The notes under the pieces: model-generated
Told to the model about the DNA's origin: nothing
Database searches by the model: none
The model's input: the letters and a program-made list of their open reading frames with translations, nothing else
Source of the DNA: DASPPM01 sp035604475
GTDB lineage: Bacteria > Pseudomonadota > Alphaproteobacteria > JACZXZ01
Reading direction: 5' to 3'
DNA length: 34,070 nucleotides
NCBI GenBank assembly: GCA_035604475.1
Contig: DATNIJ010000161.1
Span: 1 to 34,070 of the forward strand
In this document: positions 31,693 through 34,070 of the stretch, piece by piece
Numbering within the stretch: position 1 is the first letter of the stretch
How the letters are laid out: each line of letters opens with the position of its first letter
Position numbers and translations under genes: made by a program

Positions 31693-31784
31693 GCGGGCAA
31701 GCTCGGGCAGGCAACGCCGGCTTGCGGGACAAGCGGGCGGTGCCTAACATCGGGCGGCAACTCGTCGGGAGGGGGGAGCTCACC

Positions 31785-32411
31785 ATGCCGGGCAGAACAG
31801 CGGTCATGCTTACGCTGGTCACGTCTCTTGCGTTGTTCCCGATCCGGAGCGCCTGGACGGCACCGCAGGCGGGCCAAGTCCTCGCCTTGAGCGCCCAATG
31901 CTTCCTCGAGGCGAGCGGAGAGCGGAGCGCGCTCAAGCTCGGCGACCCCGTCCACGAGGGCGACACCGTGGATGTGCCGGAAGGCGCCAAGCTGAAGCTG
32001 CGCATGAATGACGGCACGATCATATCGGCGGCCTCGGGGACCAAGCTGACCATCAACGCCTACAACCTGGATAGTGCCGCAGAGCGCCGCGACGCCAAGC
32101 TCTCGTTGGCGAGCGGGCTGCTGCGGGCCGTGGTGTCCTCCTTTGGCCAGGCCTCGCACTTCGAGGTCGATACCGCCACGGGCGTCGCGGCGGTGCGCTC
32201 GACCGATTGGTTCATCGAGGCGCTGCCGACTTCGACCCAGGTGGGCGTGCTGAGCGGGAGCGTGAGCCTGACGAGCCTTGCCACGAAGAGCGAGGTGAGC
32301 ATTCCCGCCCGCTGGGGTGCGAGGCTCGAGGCCGGCAGGGCCCCGGTGCCGCCGAGGGTCTGGACGCAGGCGGAGTTCGACAAGGTCATCGCGCGGACCA
32401 GCTTGAATTAG
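31785..32411 (+). CDS. Secreted FecR-domain protein
   Basis: This 208-residue exported protein has a signal peptide (MPGRTAVMLTLVTSLAL, cleavage near SAWTA). The FecR-like beta domain shows LGDPVHEGDTVDVPEGAKLK, LRMNDGTIISAASGTKLTI, and FEVDTATGVAAVRSTDWFIE, then GSVSLTS. Such periplasmic FecR domains often accompany CHASE2 sensors, and the next gene is a CHASE2 cyclase ten bases downstream. The ATG at 31785 follows GGGAGGGGGGAG. No iron-uptake genes are nearby, so a role in iron signalling is not implied; a ligand- or partner-sensing role with the cyclase is inferred. Confidence 0.88.
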   Translation: MPGRTAVMLTLVTSLALFPIRSAWTAPQAGQVLALSAQCFLEASGERSALKLGDPVHEGDTVDVPEGAKLKLRMNDGTIISAASGTKLTINAYNLDSAAERRDAKLSLASGLLRAVVSSFGQASHFEVDTATGVAAVRSTDWFIEALPTSTQVGVLSGSVSLTSLATKSEVSIPARWGARLEAGRAPVPPRVWTQAEFDKVIARTSLN

Positions 32412-32420
32412 GGAACTGGC

Positions 32421-34070
32421 TTGAGCGTCCCACGCGGCATGCGCGAGGCGGGGTTGGCGCTGGTCGCCGCGGCGGTCGTCGTGCTGCTGTTCGCGGTCTT
32501 CGGCGATACTGCGGTCTTGCGCGGCCTGGAGACCGCGTCCCTCGATCTCCGCTTCCGCATCCGCGGCGTGCGCGCGCCGGGGCAGGAGATCGCGGTGATC
32601 CTGGTCGATGACCGCAGCCTCGCGGCACTCGGCCGCTGGCCGTTCAGCCGCCACCTCTTCGCCAAGGCGCTCGGGGCGCTCAAGGGCGAGGGTGCCAAGC
32701 TCGTCGTCTTCGATCTTCTTTTTGCCGAGCCCGACGAGCTCGTTCCCGCGTCATTGCGCGCCGCCGCACAGAGTGCTGCGGCCGCACTTTCGGGGAAAGA
32801 GAGTGCTTCGCTCCGCGCGGCCTTGGAACGTCTTGCCGCGGATGATCCCGATGAGGAGTTCGCGGCGGCGATTCGCACTTCCGGAAATGTGCTGCTCCCC
32901 GTCGGCTTCGCCTTGACGGGGCCGCCGGGCACCGAGCCAGCTTATCTTTCGGATGCCGCCTATGCGCGTTTCGACAAGAGTCCGCTAGAACCCATATTCC
33001 CGCTTCGCCCCGTCTCCGCCCTGCCGCCGATTCCGATGCTGGCCAAGGCCGCTCTCGGCCTGGGTCATGTAAACATCGCCTACGATCGCGACGGCGCCCC
33101 CCGCTACGATTATCTCGCCTTGCCGTTCGAGGCCGATTTCCTGCCCTCGATGTCCGTACGCGCGGCCGCGGCATATCTCGGCGTGCCGTGGCAGGACGTT
33201 GGCCTGGCGCTCGGGGAGGGCGTGCGCATCGGCGAGACCGTGGTCCCTACCGATCCAGCCATGCGGCTTCTCATCAACTATCGTGGACCGCGCGGCACCT
33301 TCCCCACCTTCTCCTTCGTCGATTTGGTGGAGGGCCGCATTCCGGCGCCGGCCTTGCGCGGACGCGTGGCCCTGATAGGTGCTTCATTCATAGGCAGCAG
33401 CGACACCTTCCCCGCACCCTTCGGCATCACGCAGCTGCCGGGGGTCGAGCGCATGGCCAATATCATCGACAGCATCCTCGCGCGCGATTTCATCGCGGAC
33501 GACCCGCCGCCCTGGCCGGCGCTCGTCGCCATTGCGGTTCTCTTGCTCGCGGCCTTGACCGGGGCGACGATGGCCGTACTGCCTACGCGCGGAGCCGTTC
33601 TGGCCGGCAGCGCTCCGCTCGCCGCGTGGGCCGCGGCGGCGCAGCTCGCCTTTCTTCACGGCCTCTGGTTGCCGCTGGTTGGACCGTTGGCCGCCTTGGC
33701 GGCGGCGAGCTTGGCGGTGCTGCTGTTCCGCTATTGGGTCGTCGATCGCGACGGCCGCCGCATCAGAAGCGCGTTCCGGCACTATCTGGCGCCGGATATG
33801 GTCAATGTGCTCGCCGCACACCCCGAGCGCCTGCAGCTCGGCGGCGAGCTGCGCGAGATGACCTTCCTGTTCTGCGACGTGCGCGGCTTTACCTCGATCT
33901 CGGAGCAATTCAAGGCGAACCCGCAGGGACTCACGCACCTGATCAACCGTTTCTTGACGCCGATGACCGACATCATCATGGCTGAGCGCGGCACCATCGA
34001 CAAATACATGGGCGACTGCATCATGGCATTCTGGAACGCGCCGCTCGAGGATGCGGACCACGCCGACCAC
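32421..34070 (+). CDS. CHASE2-domain class III adenylate cyclase, 3' end cut by window edge
   Basis: This is a membrane-bound cyclase with an extracytoplasmic CHASE2 sensor, of which 550 codons are visible without a stop. After a first membrane helix (LALVAAAVVVLLFAVFGD) comes the CHASE2 domain with SLDLRFRIRG, VILVDDRSLAALGRWPFSR and VVFDLLFAEPDE. Two or three membrane helices follow at about residues 365-440. The catalytic domain shows TFLFCDVRGFTSISEQF (metal-binding D486) and DKYMGDCIMAFWNAP (K528, D532); the lysine favours ATP over GTP. The TTG at 32421 has AGGGAA six bases upstream and is preferred; ATG 32439 is the alternative. The remaining catalytic residues lie beyond the edge. Confidence 0.93.
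   Translation, partial: MSVPRGMREAGLALVAAAVVVLLFAVFGDTAVLRGLETASLDLRFRIRGVRAPGQEIAVILVDDRSLAALGRWPFSRHLFAKALGALKGEGAKLVVFDLLFAEPDELVPASLRAAAQSAAAALSGKESASLRAALERLAADDPDEEFAAAIRTSGNVLLPVGFALTGPPGTEPAYLSDAAYARFDKSPLEPIFPLRPVSALPPIPMLAKAALGLGHVNIAYDRDGAPRYDYLALPFEADFLPSMSVRAAAAYLGVPWQDVGLALGEGVRIGETVVPTDPAMRLLINYRGPRGTFPTFSFVDLVEGRIPAPALRGRVALIGASFIGSSDTFPAPFGITQLPGVERMANIIDSILARDFIADDPPPWPALVAIAVLLLAALTGATMAVLPTRGAVLAGSAPLAAWAAAAQLAFLHGLWLPLVGPLAALAAASLAVLLFRYWVVDRDGRRIRSAFRHYLAPDMVNVLAAHPERLQLGGELREMTFLFCDVRGFTSISEQFKANPQGLTHLINRFLTPMTDIIMAERGTIDKYMGDCIMAFWNAPLEDADHADH

Noticed and set aside
30684..32411. 575-codon frame ending in the FecR domain
   Set aside because: Only the part from the ATG at 31785 has a ribosome site, signal peptide and domain; the rest overlaps der out of frame.

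Overview
The window is high-GC, densely coded DNA with alphaproteobacterial character, possibly Rhodospirillales or Hyphomicrobiales. The evidence is the guaB / RsmB-like / guaA neighbourhood, a DUF2794 gene, a Der GTPase with an NKCEG motif in its first domain, a YfgM-like/BamB/Der operon, and several LIV-type amino-acid ABC transporters. No rRNA, tRNA, CRISPR array, integrase or transposase was recognised.

Layout. (1) 1-3,384: the 5' part of a methylmalonate-semialdehyde dehydrogenase gene (mmsA), divergent from a bacterial family X DNA polymerase with a PHP domain. (2) 3,421-3,963: an orphan BrnA/DUF4415-type antitoxin with a readable promoter and operator, then a palindromic repeat element. 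(3) 3,989-9,621 (minus): a complete LIV-type transporter operon (livK-H-G-F-M) ending in an Asp/Glu-racemase family gene. (4) 10,016-14,815 (plus): a second complete LIV-type operon in the order livG-F-K-H-M, divergent from the first. In both operons a large palindromic intergenic element lies between the binding-protein gene and livH. (5) 14,910-19,867: guaB, an RsmB-family rRNA methyltransferase, a GNAT acetyltransferase and guaA, so IMP-to-GMP synthesis is encoded in one cluster.

(6) About 19,852-23,950 is an accessory block. The last codons of guaA (17 bases at 19,852) recur with one synonymous difference at 21,839. This looks like an attL/attR pair around a 2-kb integrase-less island carrying a CopG/PIN toxin-antitoxin pair and the N-terminal piece of a SWIM-finger SNF2-type helicase. 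Next to it lie a HigBA-type locus whose toxin has lost its centre but whose antitoxin is open, a Phd/VapC pair and a FitAB-like pair. Each of the four loci has an inverted repeat in front of it, as expected for autoregulation.

(7) 24,003-27,290: an unrecognised protein with conserved-looking ends and an acidic linker, a tandem pair of related inverted repeats, a tiny secreted protein, a cold-shock protein with a structured leader, a single-base-frameshifted small gene, a zinc-ribbon protein and a DUF2794 protein. (8) 27,487-34,070: a thioredoxin-like protein; an envelope/ribosome operon (leader ORF, YfgM-like TPR protein, bamB, der); a secreted FecR-domain protein; and a CHASE2-class III adenylate cyclase cut by the right edge.

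Most of the window is ordinary core and transport genome. The parts worth a second look are the guaA-bounded island, the decayed HigB, the orphan BrnA with its operator, the palindromic elements inside both liv operons, and the repeat pair at 25.1-25.2 kb.
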